Below, in pieces: positions 1 through 5,037 of a DNA stretch of 5,037 nt. A program made the translations under genes and the position numbers. The DNA lies in contig CAKKST010000055.1 in assembly GCA_919903585.1 (NCBI GenBank), positions 1 to 5,037 of the forward strand, in the 5' to 3' direction. Every line of letters starts with the position of its first letter. Position 1 is the first letter of the stretch. The notes beneath the pieces are model-generated. The model saw only the letters and a program-made list of their open reading frames with translations, had not been told where the DNA came from and did no database searches. Source of the DNA: Nitrospiria bacterium (GTDB taxonomy: Bacteria; Nitrospirota; CAKKRA01; 9FT-COMBO-42-15).

Positions 1-253
1 CCTTTATAGAGACATTGTCCTTTGTAATTACATCCTGCGGCGGGACATCAAAGGCGACTGTCCTTAAGCTCACTGTTATCATCTTATCAATAAAGGGAAT
101 AAGGATTATAAGGCCGGGTCCCTTCACCCCTATCAGCCTCCCAAGCCTGAATATAACACCCCTCTCATATTCATTGAGAATTTTAATGGCAACGAATAAG
201 AATAAAACCACCAGTGCAATAATTATAACTAATGGACTAAAAAGATTTATCAT
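1..253 (-). CDS. Slipin (stomatin/SPFH-domain membrane protein), N-terminal part, cut by window edge
   Basis: Only the first 84 codons are in the window; the gene runs off the left edge. The translation begins MINLFSPLVIIIALVV and has one hydrophobic segment (about residues 7-24) followed directly by the start of an SPFH/Band 7 domain. Family hallmarks are visible: NEYERGVIFRLGRL at 27-40, GPGLIILIPFIDK around 45-57, and the run ending FDVPPQDVITKDNVSIK near 68-84, the classic slipin signature. Slipins are integral inner-membrane scaffold proteins that form large oligomers and are thought to organise membrane microdomains. The ATG lies 2 nt after the nfeD stop, and a GGAGG lies 5 nt upstream, so the start is well fixed and translation is probably coupled. 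Slipins next to long-form NfeD are a known operon pair; the archaeal NfeD protease PH1510 cleaves its slipin partner PH1511. The same relation is inferred here. It is not FtsH-associated HflK/HflC, given the short N-terminus and the NfeD neighbour. Confidence 0.93.
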   Translation of the reverse strand, partial: MINLFSPLVIIIALVVLFLFVAIKILNEYERGVIFRLGRLIGVKGPGLIILIPFIDKMITVSLRTVAFDVPPQDVITKDNVSIK

Positions 254-265
254 ATTTACCTCCTT
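254..265 (-). promoter_or_regulatory. Shine-Dalgarno of the slipin gene inside the nfeD 3' end
   Basis: On the minus strand the bases read AAGGAGG-TAAAT-ATG. The GGAGG (259-263) is formed by the last two nfeD codons, AGG AGG (Arg428-Arg429), directly before the TAA stop. Spacing to the slipin ATG is 5 nt. Ribosomes finishing nfeD therefore end on the slipin ribosome binding site, which supports translational coupling. Confidence 0.85.
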
Positions 266-1545
266 TTTACCTTTAACAGCAGACCCTCTGCCTCTATTAT
301 TTCTATCTCCTCACCTGCTTTTATCTCCTCATCACTCCTTGCATCCCATATCTCGCCCTGCACAAAGATTTTGCCTTTGGGTTTAATATCTGTATTTGCT
401 GTGCCAATGGCGCCAATCAAGCCCTCCTTTCCTGTTGTCGGCTGCCTCTTGTGCGCCTTTATAACAAGGGATATGGCAATTGTAAAGAAGAGGGCAGTCA
501 TTAATACTGCGGGTATTATTACTCTCCATGAGATTTGTAAAAATTCATATGGGCTGTCAATGAGCATTAATGAGCCTATGGACATGGATATTATACCACC
601 AATTGTAAGAAGTCCATAGCTTGTAACCTTTACCTCTGCAATAAATAATATAATTGCAAGCAGTATGAGCATCAGGCCTGCATAATTTATAGGCAGTGTC
701 TGTAAGCCATAAAAGGCAAGTATCAGGAATATGCCGCCAACAACACCGGGGAATATTGCGCCCGGCGATGAGAGTTCAAAGAATATCCCATAGATGCCGA
801 GTATTAATAATATGTACGCCACATTCGGGTCTGCAAGTAACCGCAATATCTTTGTGCGAATGCCCATCTCAATATTGTTTATCTTTGCGCCTTTTGTATT
901 AAGTATCACCTCGCCCTTTTCTGTAATCACCTTTTTTCCATCAACCGCTGTCAGCAGTTCATCAATATCCTTTGCAACCAAATCTATCACCTTTAATTTT
1001 AATGCCTCCTCTGCTGTAACAGAGACGCTTTTTCGCACTGCATCCTCTGCCCACTGCTCATTTTTGCCCCTCTTTTGTGCAATGCCTTTAATATATGCCG
1101 CTGCATCATTCTCTATCTTTGCCGCCATATCCTTTTTTACATCATCGCCGCCTATACCCACAGGATGTGCTGCGCCGATATTTGTGCCCGGCGCCATTGC
1201 AGCAATATGTGCAGACATGGTTATAAATGTGCCGGCAGAGGCCGCCCTCGCACCGCTCGGTGAGACATATACAATTACAGGTATCTCTGAGGCAATAATA
1301 TCCTTTACTATTGCCCTCATTGACTGGTCAAGGCCTCCGGGTGTATCAAGCCTTATTATTAAGGCTGCTGCCTTTCTTTCTGTGGATTCTTTTATAGACT
1401 TGGCAATAAATTCAGCAGCCGGCGGATTGATTATTCCATCGTATTCAAGGACATCAATCTGGGGACTGCTGGCTGAGGGCGCTGCTGCGATCCCTAATAA
1501 AAAGAAAAGGGGTATCAACACCTTGATGTATCTTTTAATTGGCAT
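256..1545 (-). CDS. Long-form NfeD family membrane-bound serine protease (ClpP-class, slipin partner)
   Basis: This 429-residue protein has the full long-form NfeD (NfeD1b) layout. Residues 1-25 form a signal peptide (basic MPIKRYIK, a hydrophobic core, cleavage probably near the small residues at 20-26). Residues about 30-215 form a ClpP/crotonase-like protease domain with RLDTPGG at 65-71 and GARAASAGTFI at 98-108. Ser103 is the expected nucleophile; Lys143, in the MAAKIENDAAAYIKG stretch, is the likely general base by analogy with the Ser-Lys dyad of archaeal PH1510. About five membrane segments follow (near 241-258, 262-284, 289-306, 308-330, 342-363), then an OB-fold NfeD domain at about 372-429 containing GEIWDARSDEEI. 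The protease domain is expected to face the periplasm. A GGAG lies 6 nt before the chosen ATG. The downstream slipin gene is the expected partner or substrate. No key residue is missing. Function in bacteria is poorly defined; membrane protein quality control is an inference. Confidence 0.95.
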   Translation of the reverse strand: MPIKRYIKVLIPLFFLLGIAAAPSASSPQIDVLEYDGIINPPAAEFIAKSIKESTERKAAALIIRLDTPGGLDQSMRAIVKDIIASEIPVIVYVSPSGARAASAGTFITMSAHIAAMAPGTNIGAAHPVGIGGDDVKKDMAAKIENDAAAYIKGIAQKRGKNEQWAEDAVRKSVSVTAEEALKLKVIDLVAKDIDELLTAVDGKKVITEKGEVILNTKGAKINNIEMGIRTKILRLLADPNVAYILLILGIYGIFFELSSPGAIFPGVVGGIFLILAFYGLQTLPINYAGLMLILLAIILFIAEVKVTSYGLLTIGGIISMSIGSLMLIDSPYEFLQISWRVIIPAVLMTALFFTIAISLVIKAHKRQPTTGKEGLIGAIGTANTDIKPKGKIFVQGEIWDARSDEEIKAGEEIEIIEAEGLLLKVKRR

Positions 1546-1632
1546 TAAACTCTCCGAATTATTATTTTCAGACTTGTTTGAAATTTGAGATTTGAAATTT
1601 ATGATAATGATAGCCCTTTTTTAGCCTTTGTG
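1546..1632. other. tpiA-nfeD spacer with AT-rich direct repeat; no clear terminator
   Basis: This 87-base spacer contains two copies of TTTGAAATTT (1577-1586 and 1591-1600) separated by GAGA. I found no GC-rich stem followed by a T-run on the minus strand and no convincing -35/-10 pair for nfeD. Read-through from the glycolytic operon into nfeD is therefore possible, but a weak promoter cannot be excluded. There is no room for a secG gene here. Confidence 0.5.
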
Positions 1633-2385
1633 TCAAGAAAATCGCACAATTGCTGCAAAGGAATCGGGTTTAAGACTTGCACCGCCAACCAGCGCGCCGT
1701 CTATATCATCCTGAGCCATCAGGTCCTTTATATTCTCCGGTGTAACGCTCCCGCCATAAAGTATCCTGATCCCATCCGCCGCTTTATCGCCTGCCTTCTT
1801 TCTTATGAAATCCCTTATAAACCTGTGCGCCTCCTGCGCCTGCTGAGGGGTTGCTGTCTTGCCTGTTCCTATTGCCCACACAGGTTCATAGGCAATAACA
1901 ATCCTGCTAATATCGCTCTCTAAGAGGTCTCTCAGACCGCCCTTCAACTGCCTGCCAATCACAGCCATTGTCCTATTCTCTTCACGCTCCTTCAGGATCT
2001 CGCCAATACAAAAGACAGGTGTAATCTCGTAGTTTAAGGCAGTCTTGATCTTTTTATTCACTGTATCATCTGTCTCTCCAAAATATTGCCTCCTCTCAGA
2101 GTGGCCGATTATACAGTAACCGCAGCCTATCTCCTTTAGCATCAGCGGAGAAATCTCCCCTGTATATGCGCCCTTCTCCTCCCAGAAGATATTTTGGGCA
2201 GAGAGTTTTATTATGGTATCCCTTATTGCATCACCCGCTGCAGAAAGCGCTGTAAAAGGAGGCGCAATCACTATCTCAACACCCTTCACATTGTCTATCA
2301 GCTTTATAAATTCAGGGCAGAATGCGCGGGTCTCGGAGGTGGTCTTATTCATCTTCCAGTTGCCGGCAATTATTGGTATTCTCAT
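1633..2385 (-). CDS. tpiA: Triose-phosphate isomerase
   Basis: This enzyme interconverts dihydroxyacetone phosphate and glyceraldehyde 3-phosphate in the cytosol. The 250-residue length is normal for a bacterial TIM. The (beta/alpha)8-barrel signatures are present in order: AGNWKMN at 7-13 (substrate-binding Asn9 and Lys11), IIGHSERR at 92-99 (electrophile His95), AYEPVWAIGTGKTA at 165-178 (catalytic base Glu167 and the flexible loop 6), YGGSV at 210-214 and GALVGGASL at 230-238 (phosphate-binding loops). The ATG is 4 nt after the pgk stop. Its own Shine-Dalgarno is weak (only AGGA about 12 nt upstream, inside the last pgk codons), so translation probably depends on coupling to pgk. The canonical N-terminus MRIPIIAGNWKMN supports the start chosen. 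Nothing is broken or unusual in the protein. Confidence 0.98.
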   Translation of the reverse strand: MRIPIIAGNWKMNKTTSETRAFCPEFIKLIDNVKGVEIVIAPPFTALSAAGDAIRDTIIKLSAQNIFWEEKGAYTGEISPLMLKEIGCGYCIIGHSERRQYFGETDDTVNKKIKTALNYEITPVFCIGEILKEREENRTMAVIGRQLKGGLRDLLESDISRIVIAYEPVWAIGTGKTATPQQAQEAHRFIRDFIRKKAGDKAADGIRILYGGSVTPENIKDLMAQDDIDGALVGGASLKPDSFAAIVRFS

Positions 2386-2389
2386 AATT

Positions 2390-3592
2390 TTATAATTTCC
2401 TATCTGCGAGGGCTGTTAAGCCCGGCAGCGGTTTCCCCTCCAGAAGCTGGAGCGCCGCGCCTCCGCCTGTTGAAACAAAGGAAAAGGCATCTGATATGCC
2501 TGCCCTGTGCGCCGCAAGGGAAGTATCACCACCGCCAACAATGGTTGTTGCATAGGAATCTGCAATGGTGCGCGCTATTGCAAAGGTGCCGCGTGAAAAG
2601 GCATCCATCTCAAAGACACCCATAGGCCCGTTCCATATAATGGTCTTTGCATTGGCAATGGCCTCAGCAAACAATTTTACAGATGCCGGGCCGATATCAA
2701 GGGCCTTCCAGCCCTTTGGAATCTCCTGTGTTGTAACTATCTTTGTCTCAGCGCCGGGGTCCATGCTTGTTGCAACAACGCAGTCAACAGGCAGATAGAA
2801 TTTTACGCCCCGCTCCTGCGCCTTTTTTCTTATCTTGTTTGCAAACTCAAGCATCCCCTCCTCAACAAGCGAATCGCCAACCTCCTGGCCCATTGCCTTT
2901 ATAAATGTAAAGGCCATGCCGCCGCCGATTATTACCTTATCAACCTTCTCGCCCAAGTTTTCTATCACGCCGATCTTGCCTGAGACCTTTGCCCCGCCGA
3001 GCACAGCAGCAAAGGGACGGACAGGATTTGCAACAGCGCCCTCAAGATATCCAATCTCCTTTTTCATCAGAAAGCCAGCAACAGCAACAGGGACATATTT
3101 GGTTATGCCAGATATGGATGAATGGTTTCTGTGCGCAGCGCCAAAGGCATCATTCACATATACATCGGCAAGTTTTGCAAGGGACTTGGAAAAGGCCTCG
3201 TCATTTGCCTCCTCACCGGAATGAAATCTCAGGTTCTCAAGAAGGAGCACATCCCCTGCCTTCATCTTTGCAACAATATCCTCCACCTCTTTGCCAACAC
3301 AGTCATTTGCAAATATCACCTCTTTGTTAAGAAGCCTTTGAAGCCTCTTTGCAACAGGCACGAGACTGAACTGCTCAATCCTCTTCCCTTTTGGCCTGCC
3401 GAGATGCGAGCACAAAATCACCTTTGCGCCCTCATCTATGGCATAGTTTATTGTTGGCAGCGTAAACCTTATTCTCGTATCATCTGTGATATTCTGATTT
3501 CCATCAAGGGGGACATTAAGGTCTGCCCTTATAAAGACCCTCTTGCCCTTGATATCAACCTCTTCTATTGTCATCTTGTTATTGAGATACAT
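2390..3592 (-). CDS. pgk: Phosphoglycerate kinase
   Basis: This enzyme transfers the acyl phosphate of 1,3-bisphosphoglycerate to ADP, giving 3-phosphoglycerate and ATP, the first substrate-level ATP step of glycolysis (reversible in gluconeogenesis). From the chosen start it has 400 residues, a normal length. Motifs in order: RADLNVP at 22-28 and SHLGRP at 62-67 (3-PG side), NDAFG at 147-151, GGAKVSGKI at 199-207, NGPMGVFE at 321-328 and GGGDT at 353-357 (nucleotide side), and STGGGAALQLLEG from 374. The reading frame is open up to an ATG at 3622, but I start at 3592 because AAGGAG lies 7 nt before it, while the upstream ten codons fall in the AT-rich repeat and have no ribosome binding site. 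The inner ATG at 3574 (MTIEEVD, the more usual PGK start) also has no Shine-Dalgarno. The protein is preceded by gap and followed at 4 nt by tpiA. Confidence 0.97.
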   Translation of the reverse strand: MYLNNKMTIEEVDIKGKRVFIRADLNVPLDGNQNITDDTRIRFTLPTINYAIDEGAKVILCSHLGRPKGKRIEQFSLVPVAKRLQRLLNKEVIFANDCVGKEVEDIVAKMKAGDVLLLENLRFHSGEEANDEAFSKSLAKLADVYVNDAFGAAHRNHSSISGITKYVPVAVAGFLMKKEIGYLEGAVANPVRPFAAVLGGAKVSGKIGVIENLGEKVDKVIIGGGMAFTFIKAMGQEVGDSLVEEGMLEFANKIRKKAQERGVKFYLPVDCVVATSMDPGAETKIVTTQEIPKGWKALDIGPASVKLFAEAIANAKTIIWNGPMGVFEMDAFSRGTFAIARTIADSYATTIVGGGDTSLAAHRAGISDAFSFVSTGGGAALQLLEGKPLPGLTALADRKL

Positions 3593-3607
3593 CTCTTTAC
3601 TCCTTAA
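3593..3607 (-). promoter_or_regulatory. Shine-Dalgarno that decides the pgk start
   Basis: The minus strand reads TTAAGGAGTAAAGAG then ATG at 3592. AAGGAG is spaced 7 nt from that ATG. Neither the longer start at 3622 nor the shorter one at 3574 has a comparable site. Confidence 0.8.
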
Positions 3608-3698
3608 AAATTCAAAAAGCAAATATCAAAAATCAAAAATACAACGCAAAATTTAAAGATAAAGAACAAACAATTTAAAGATTTTTGAATTTTGATAT
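3606..3698. repeat. AT-rich imperfect inverted repeat in the gap-pgk spacer
   Basis: The arms are ATATCAAAAATCAAAAAT at 3623-3640 and its reverse complement at 3681-3698, matching at 17 of 18 positions, with a 40-base loop. The right arm can alternatively pair with AAAAATTCAAAAA at 3606-3618, giving a second overlapping pairing. The loop carries an 11-bp direct repeat, AATTTAAAGAT, at 3650-3660 and 3672-3682. Further A/T words (CATTTTACATTTTAATTTTT, 3701-3720) continue towards gap. The element occupies most of the 138-base spacer inside an otherwise tight operon and ends just before the pgk Shine-Dalgarno. It could be a dispersed intergenic repeat or an RNA structure that sets gap:pgk ratios. 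It is not a classic terminator, as the stem has almost no G or C. Confidence 0.7.
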
Positions 3699-3730
3699 GT
3701 CATTTTACATTTTAATTTTTGCATTTTTAT

Positions 3731-4738
3731 TTATATTCCCTTCTTCCCCATATACAGAATCAAATCTCTCAGCCTTGAGGCATAGCCGTATTCATTGTCA
3801 TACCATGCAATGACCTTTACCATCCTCTTTTCAATAACCTTTGTTAGGTTGCCATCCACAATGGATGAATGAGGATTGTTGTTAAAGTCTATTGATACAA
3901 GCTCCTCATCCGTATATGCAAGTATACCCTTTAATGGCCCTTCTGCTGCCTTCCTTAATGCAGACTTTACCTCATCTTCTGTTACATCCTTTTCAACCTC
4001 GCAGACAAAGTCCACTACAGAGACATTTGGAGTCGGCACCCTGATGGCCATGCCGTCCACCTTGCCCTTTAATAACGGCAGGACAAGCCCCACTGCCTTT
4101 GCAGCTCCTGTTGTTGTGGGTATCATGGATACTGCTGCCGCCCTTGCGCGACGGAGGTCTTTATGCGGAAGGTCCAGTATCCTCTGGTCATTGGTGTAAG
4201 AATGAATCGTTGTCATGAGGCCGCGTTTAATGCCAAAGTTATCAAGTAGCACCTTTGCAACCGGCGCAAGGCAGTTTGTTGTGCAGGAGGCATTGGAGAT
4301 GATGTGGTGTTTCTGCGGGTCATATACATTTTCATTAACACCCATCACCACTGTTAAATCAGGCTCCTTTGCAGGGGCAGAGATAATAACCTTTTTTGCG
4401 CCTGCAGTAATATGCTTCGCAGCGCCTACCTTATCTGTAAAGTAGCCTGTGGATTCCACAACGAAATCTACACCCATATCCTTCCATGGAAGCGCAGCAG
4501 GGTCTTTAACCGCAAGTATCTTTGATTCCCTGCCATTTACAATTATAGAGCCATCCCCTGTCTTTACATCAGCATCCACTATGCCATGAACAGAATCGTA
4601 CTTTAAAAGATGCGCCAGCGTCTTTGCATCTGTAAGGTCATTGATAGCAGTAATCTCTATCTGATTATTCCCAATACAGGAACGAAGAAAATTCCTGCCG
4701 ATTCGCCCAAAACCATTAATCCCGACTTTTATACCCAT
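3731..4738 (-). CDS. gap: Glyceraldehyde-3-phosphate dehydrogenase, phosphorylating, NAD type
   Basis: This enzyme oxidises glyceraldehyde 3-phosphate to 1,3-bisphosphoglycerate with NAD+ and phosphate; it acts as a cytosolic homotetramer. The 335-residue length is normal. Residues 1-150 form a Rossmann domain with GINGFGRIGR at 7-16 and AINDLTD at 31-37, where Asp34 is the residue that typically favours NAD. SNASCTTNCLAP at 148-159 holds the catalytic Cys152; TTIHSYTNDQ at 176-185 holds His179 and phosphate-binding Thr182; RVPTPN starts at Arg233. The stretch ILDLPHKDLRRARAAA has Leu190-Pro191 at the position that separates glycolytic NAD enzymes from NADP-preferring GapB types. WYDNEYGYASR near 312-322 is the usual C-terminal signature. 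GGAGG (4745-4749) lies 6 nt before the ATG. A strong promoter lies about 90 bases upstream. It heads the gap-pgk-tpiA cluster and shows no damage. Confidence 0.98.
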   Translation of the reverse strand: MGIKVGINGFGRIGRNFLRSCIGNNQIEITAINDLTDAKTLAHLLKYDSVHGIVDADVKTGDGSIIVNGRESKILAVKDPAALPWKDMGVDFVVESTGYFTDKVGAAKHITAGAKKVIISAPAKEPDLTVVMGVNENVYDPQKHHIISNASCTTNCLAPVAKVLLDNFGIKRGLMTTIHSYTNDQRILDLPHKDLRRARAAAVSMIPTTTGAAKAVGLVLPLLKGKVDGMAIRVPTPNVSVVDFVCEVEKDVTEDEVKSALRKAAEGPLKGILAYTDEELVSIDFNNNPHSSIVDGNLTKVIEKRMVKVIAWYDNEYGYASRLRDLILYMGKKGI

Positions 4739-4827
4739 TTTTATCCTCCATGTTAGTAATAGAAATAATTATTGATAGTCTATAAAATCTTAGAAATAAT
4801 ACTGGTAGGCTGCTTAATTTTGAATAG
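4739..4827 (-). promoter_or_regulatory. gap 5' leader with direct repeats
   Basis: If transcription starts about 7 nt after the -10 box (near 4821), the leader is roughly 83 nt. It contains two direct copies of TAGAAATAAT (plus-strand reading) at 4760-4769 and 4791-4800, with start points 31 bp apart, about three helical turns, and a small dyad ATAGTCTAT at 4775-4783 between them. These could be an operator or merely AT-rich coincidence. No riboswitch-like GC-rich fold is apparent. It ends with the gap Shine-Dalgarno GGAGG. Confidence 0.4.
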
Positions 4828-4856
4828 ATTATAGTTACAGGTGATAGAAAAGTCAA
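4828..4856 (-). promoter_or_regulatory. Housekeeping sigma70-type promoter of the gap-pgk-tpiA operon
   Basis: On the minus strand, TTGACT (4856-4851; one mismatch to TTGACA) is followed after exactly 17 bp by TATAAT (4833-4828; perfect consensus). It points into gap and is the only strong promoter-like pair I see in the window, so it is the likely driver of all three glycolytic genes and perhaps nfeD and slipin. There is no extended -10 TG. The transcription start has not been measured; about 4821 is inferred from spacing. Confidence 0.8.
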
Positions 4857-4872
4857 TCAGAAATTCTTCAGC

Positions 4873-4900
4873 GTAACAAGGGGTTGCAACCCCTTGTTAC
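4873..4900. repeat. Perfect 28-bp palindrome at the end of the IMPase-like gene
   Basis: The half-site GTAACAAGGGGTTG is followed directly by its exact reverse complement. As RNA this could form a 12-bp stem with a TGCA loop. The left side of the palindrome on the minus strand supplies the G of the IMPase TAG stop and an in-frame TAA right after it. No T-run follows on either strand, so it does not meet the classic intrinsic terminator pattern, although it may still block or end transcription or protect the 3' end. It lies 16 bp upstream of the gap -35 box, so a role as an operator or as a REP-like dispersed palindrome is also possible. Confidence 0.9.
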
Positions 4901-5037
4901 TATATCCCTTTTCGCTCGGCAATAACATTTAGCATATCCTTATGTATCAGGCCATTGCTGGCAACAACATCCTTATTATAAATTGAGAACTTGCCGCCTT
5001 TTAAGTCAGTTATCATACCGCCAGCCTCTGCTATCCT
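4900..5037 (-). CDS. Inositol monophosphatase family protein (SuhB/IMPase-like), C-terminal end
   Basis: The last 45 codons of a gene entering from the right edge are open on the minus strand and stop with TAG at 4902-4900, with TAA as the next in-frame codon. The translation contains IAEAGGMITDLKGG followed by FSIYNKDVVASNGLIHKDML. These match the conserved end of the IMPase superfamily: the EAGG-x-x-(T)D turn and the ASNGLIH segment before the final helix. Family members are Mg2+-dependent phosphatases acting on inositol phosphate, 3'-phosphoadenosine phosphate or, in some lineages, fructose 1,6-bisphosphate. The substrate cannot be judged because the metal-binding motifs lie outside the window. 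The position just before glycolytic genes makes a gluconeogenic FBPase role conceivable but unproven. The strong promoter behind it suggests a separate transcription unit from gap. Confidence 0.85.
   Translation of the reverse strand, partial: RIAEAGGMITDLKGGKFSIYNKDVVASNGLIHKDMLNVIAERKGI

Noticed and set aside
794..1588. A 264-codon plus-strand open frame opposite nfeD
   Set aside because: It is antisense to a clear NfeD gene with catalytic motifs and signal peptide. The open frame reflects the codon bias of nfeD, and its translation is Ser/Ala/Ile-rich with no recognisable domain.
2194..2625. A 143-codon plus-strand open frame spanning the tpiA-pgk junction
   Set aside because: It is complementary to two well-supported genes, has a low-complexity basic translation and no domain signal.
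3122..3607. A 161-codon plus-strand open frame opposite the pgk N-terminal half
   Set aside because: The minus strand encodes conserved PGK motifs over this interval; the plus-strand product has no recognisable family features.
3593..3622. Ten-codon N-terminal extension of PGK starting at 3622
   Set aside because: It lies in the AT-rich repeat, lacks a ribosome binding site, and would place the good AAGGAG inside the coding region.
3606..3698. Rho-independent terminator between gap and pgk
   Set aside because: The stem is almost entirely A-T pairs with a 40-base loop; it lacks the GC-rich short-loop stem and clean T-run expected, and pgk and tpiA have no obvious promoter of their own.
4873..4900. 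Classic intrinsic terminator for the IMPase-like gene
   Set aside because: The hairpin is strong, but no T-run follows on the minus strand (GCTGAAGAA comes next), so it is listed as a palindrome instead.
1..5037. Novel defence, mobile or CRISPR-type system
   Set aside because: All coding capacity is taken by recognisable housekeeping genes; there is no transposase, integrase, tRNA, regularly spaced repeat array or unassigned large open frame.

Overview
This 5037-base window is a typical bacterial chromosome segment in which every supported gene lies on the minus strand, so it is read from right to left. It carries the end of an inositol-monophosphatase-family gene, a three-gene glycolysis/gluconeogenesis cluster (gap, pgk, tpiA), a membrane serine protease of the NfeD family, and the start of a slipin (stomatin-like) gene cut by the left edge. 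The organism cannot be named from this alone. GC looks moderate, ATA (Ile) and AGG (Arg) codons are common, spacers are AT-rich and contain 'TTTGATTTTTGATAT'-type repeat words, and the enzymes are of ordinary bacterial type. This would fit an uncultivated Nitrospirota- or Desulfobacterota-like lineage, but that is a weak inference.

Right end (about 4739-5037): the last 45 codons of an IMPase/SuhB-like enzyme stop at 4900, exactly at the edge of a perfect 28-bp palindrome (4873-4900). Sixteen bases further on is a near-consensus housekeeping promoter (TTGACT, 17 bp, TATAAT) pointing into gap, followed by a leader of about 83 nt with two copies of a 10-bp direct repeat and a good Shine-Dalgarno.

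Centre (1633-4738): gap encodes a phosphorylating, apparently NAD-type GAPDH with all active-site residues. After a 138-base AT-rich spacer holding an imperfect inverted repeat come pgk and, 4 nt after its stop, tpiA. The three enzymes catalyse consecutive or linked steps of triose-phosphate metabolism (DHAP to GAP to 1,3-BPG to 3-PG), are probably cotranscribed from the one promoter, and look intact.

Left end (1-1545): an 87-base spacer with no convincing terminator separates tpiA from nfeD. nfeD encodes a long-form NfeD with signal peptide, ClpP-like protease domain, five membrane segments and an OB-fold tail. The slipin gene starts 2 nt after the nfeD stop, and its Shine-Dalgarno is made of the last two nfeD codons, so the pair is tightly coupled. 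NfeD and slipin are known operon partners.

No mobile element with a transposase, RNA gene, CRISPR array or novel gene system was found. The points worth a second look are noncoding: the palindrome at the IMPase stop, the AT-rich inverted repeat inside the glycolytic operon, and the position of the NfeD-slipin pair directly behind tpiA.
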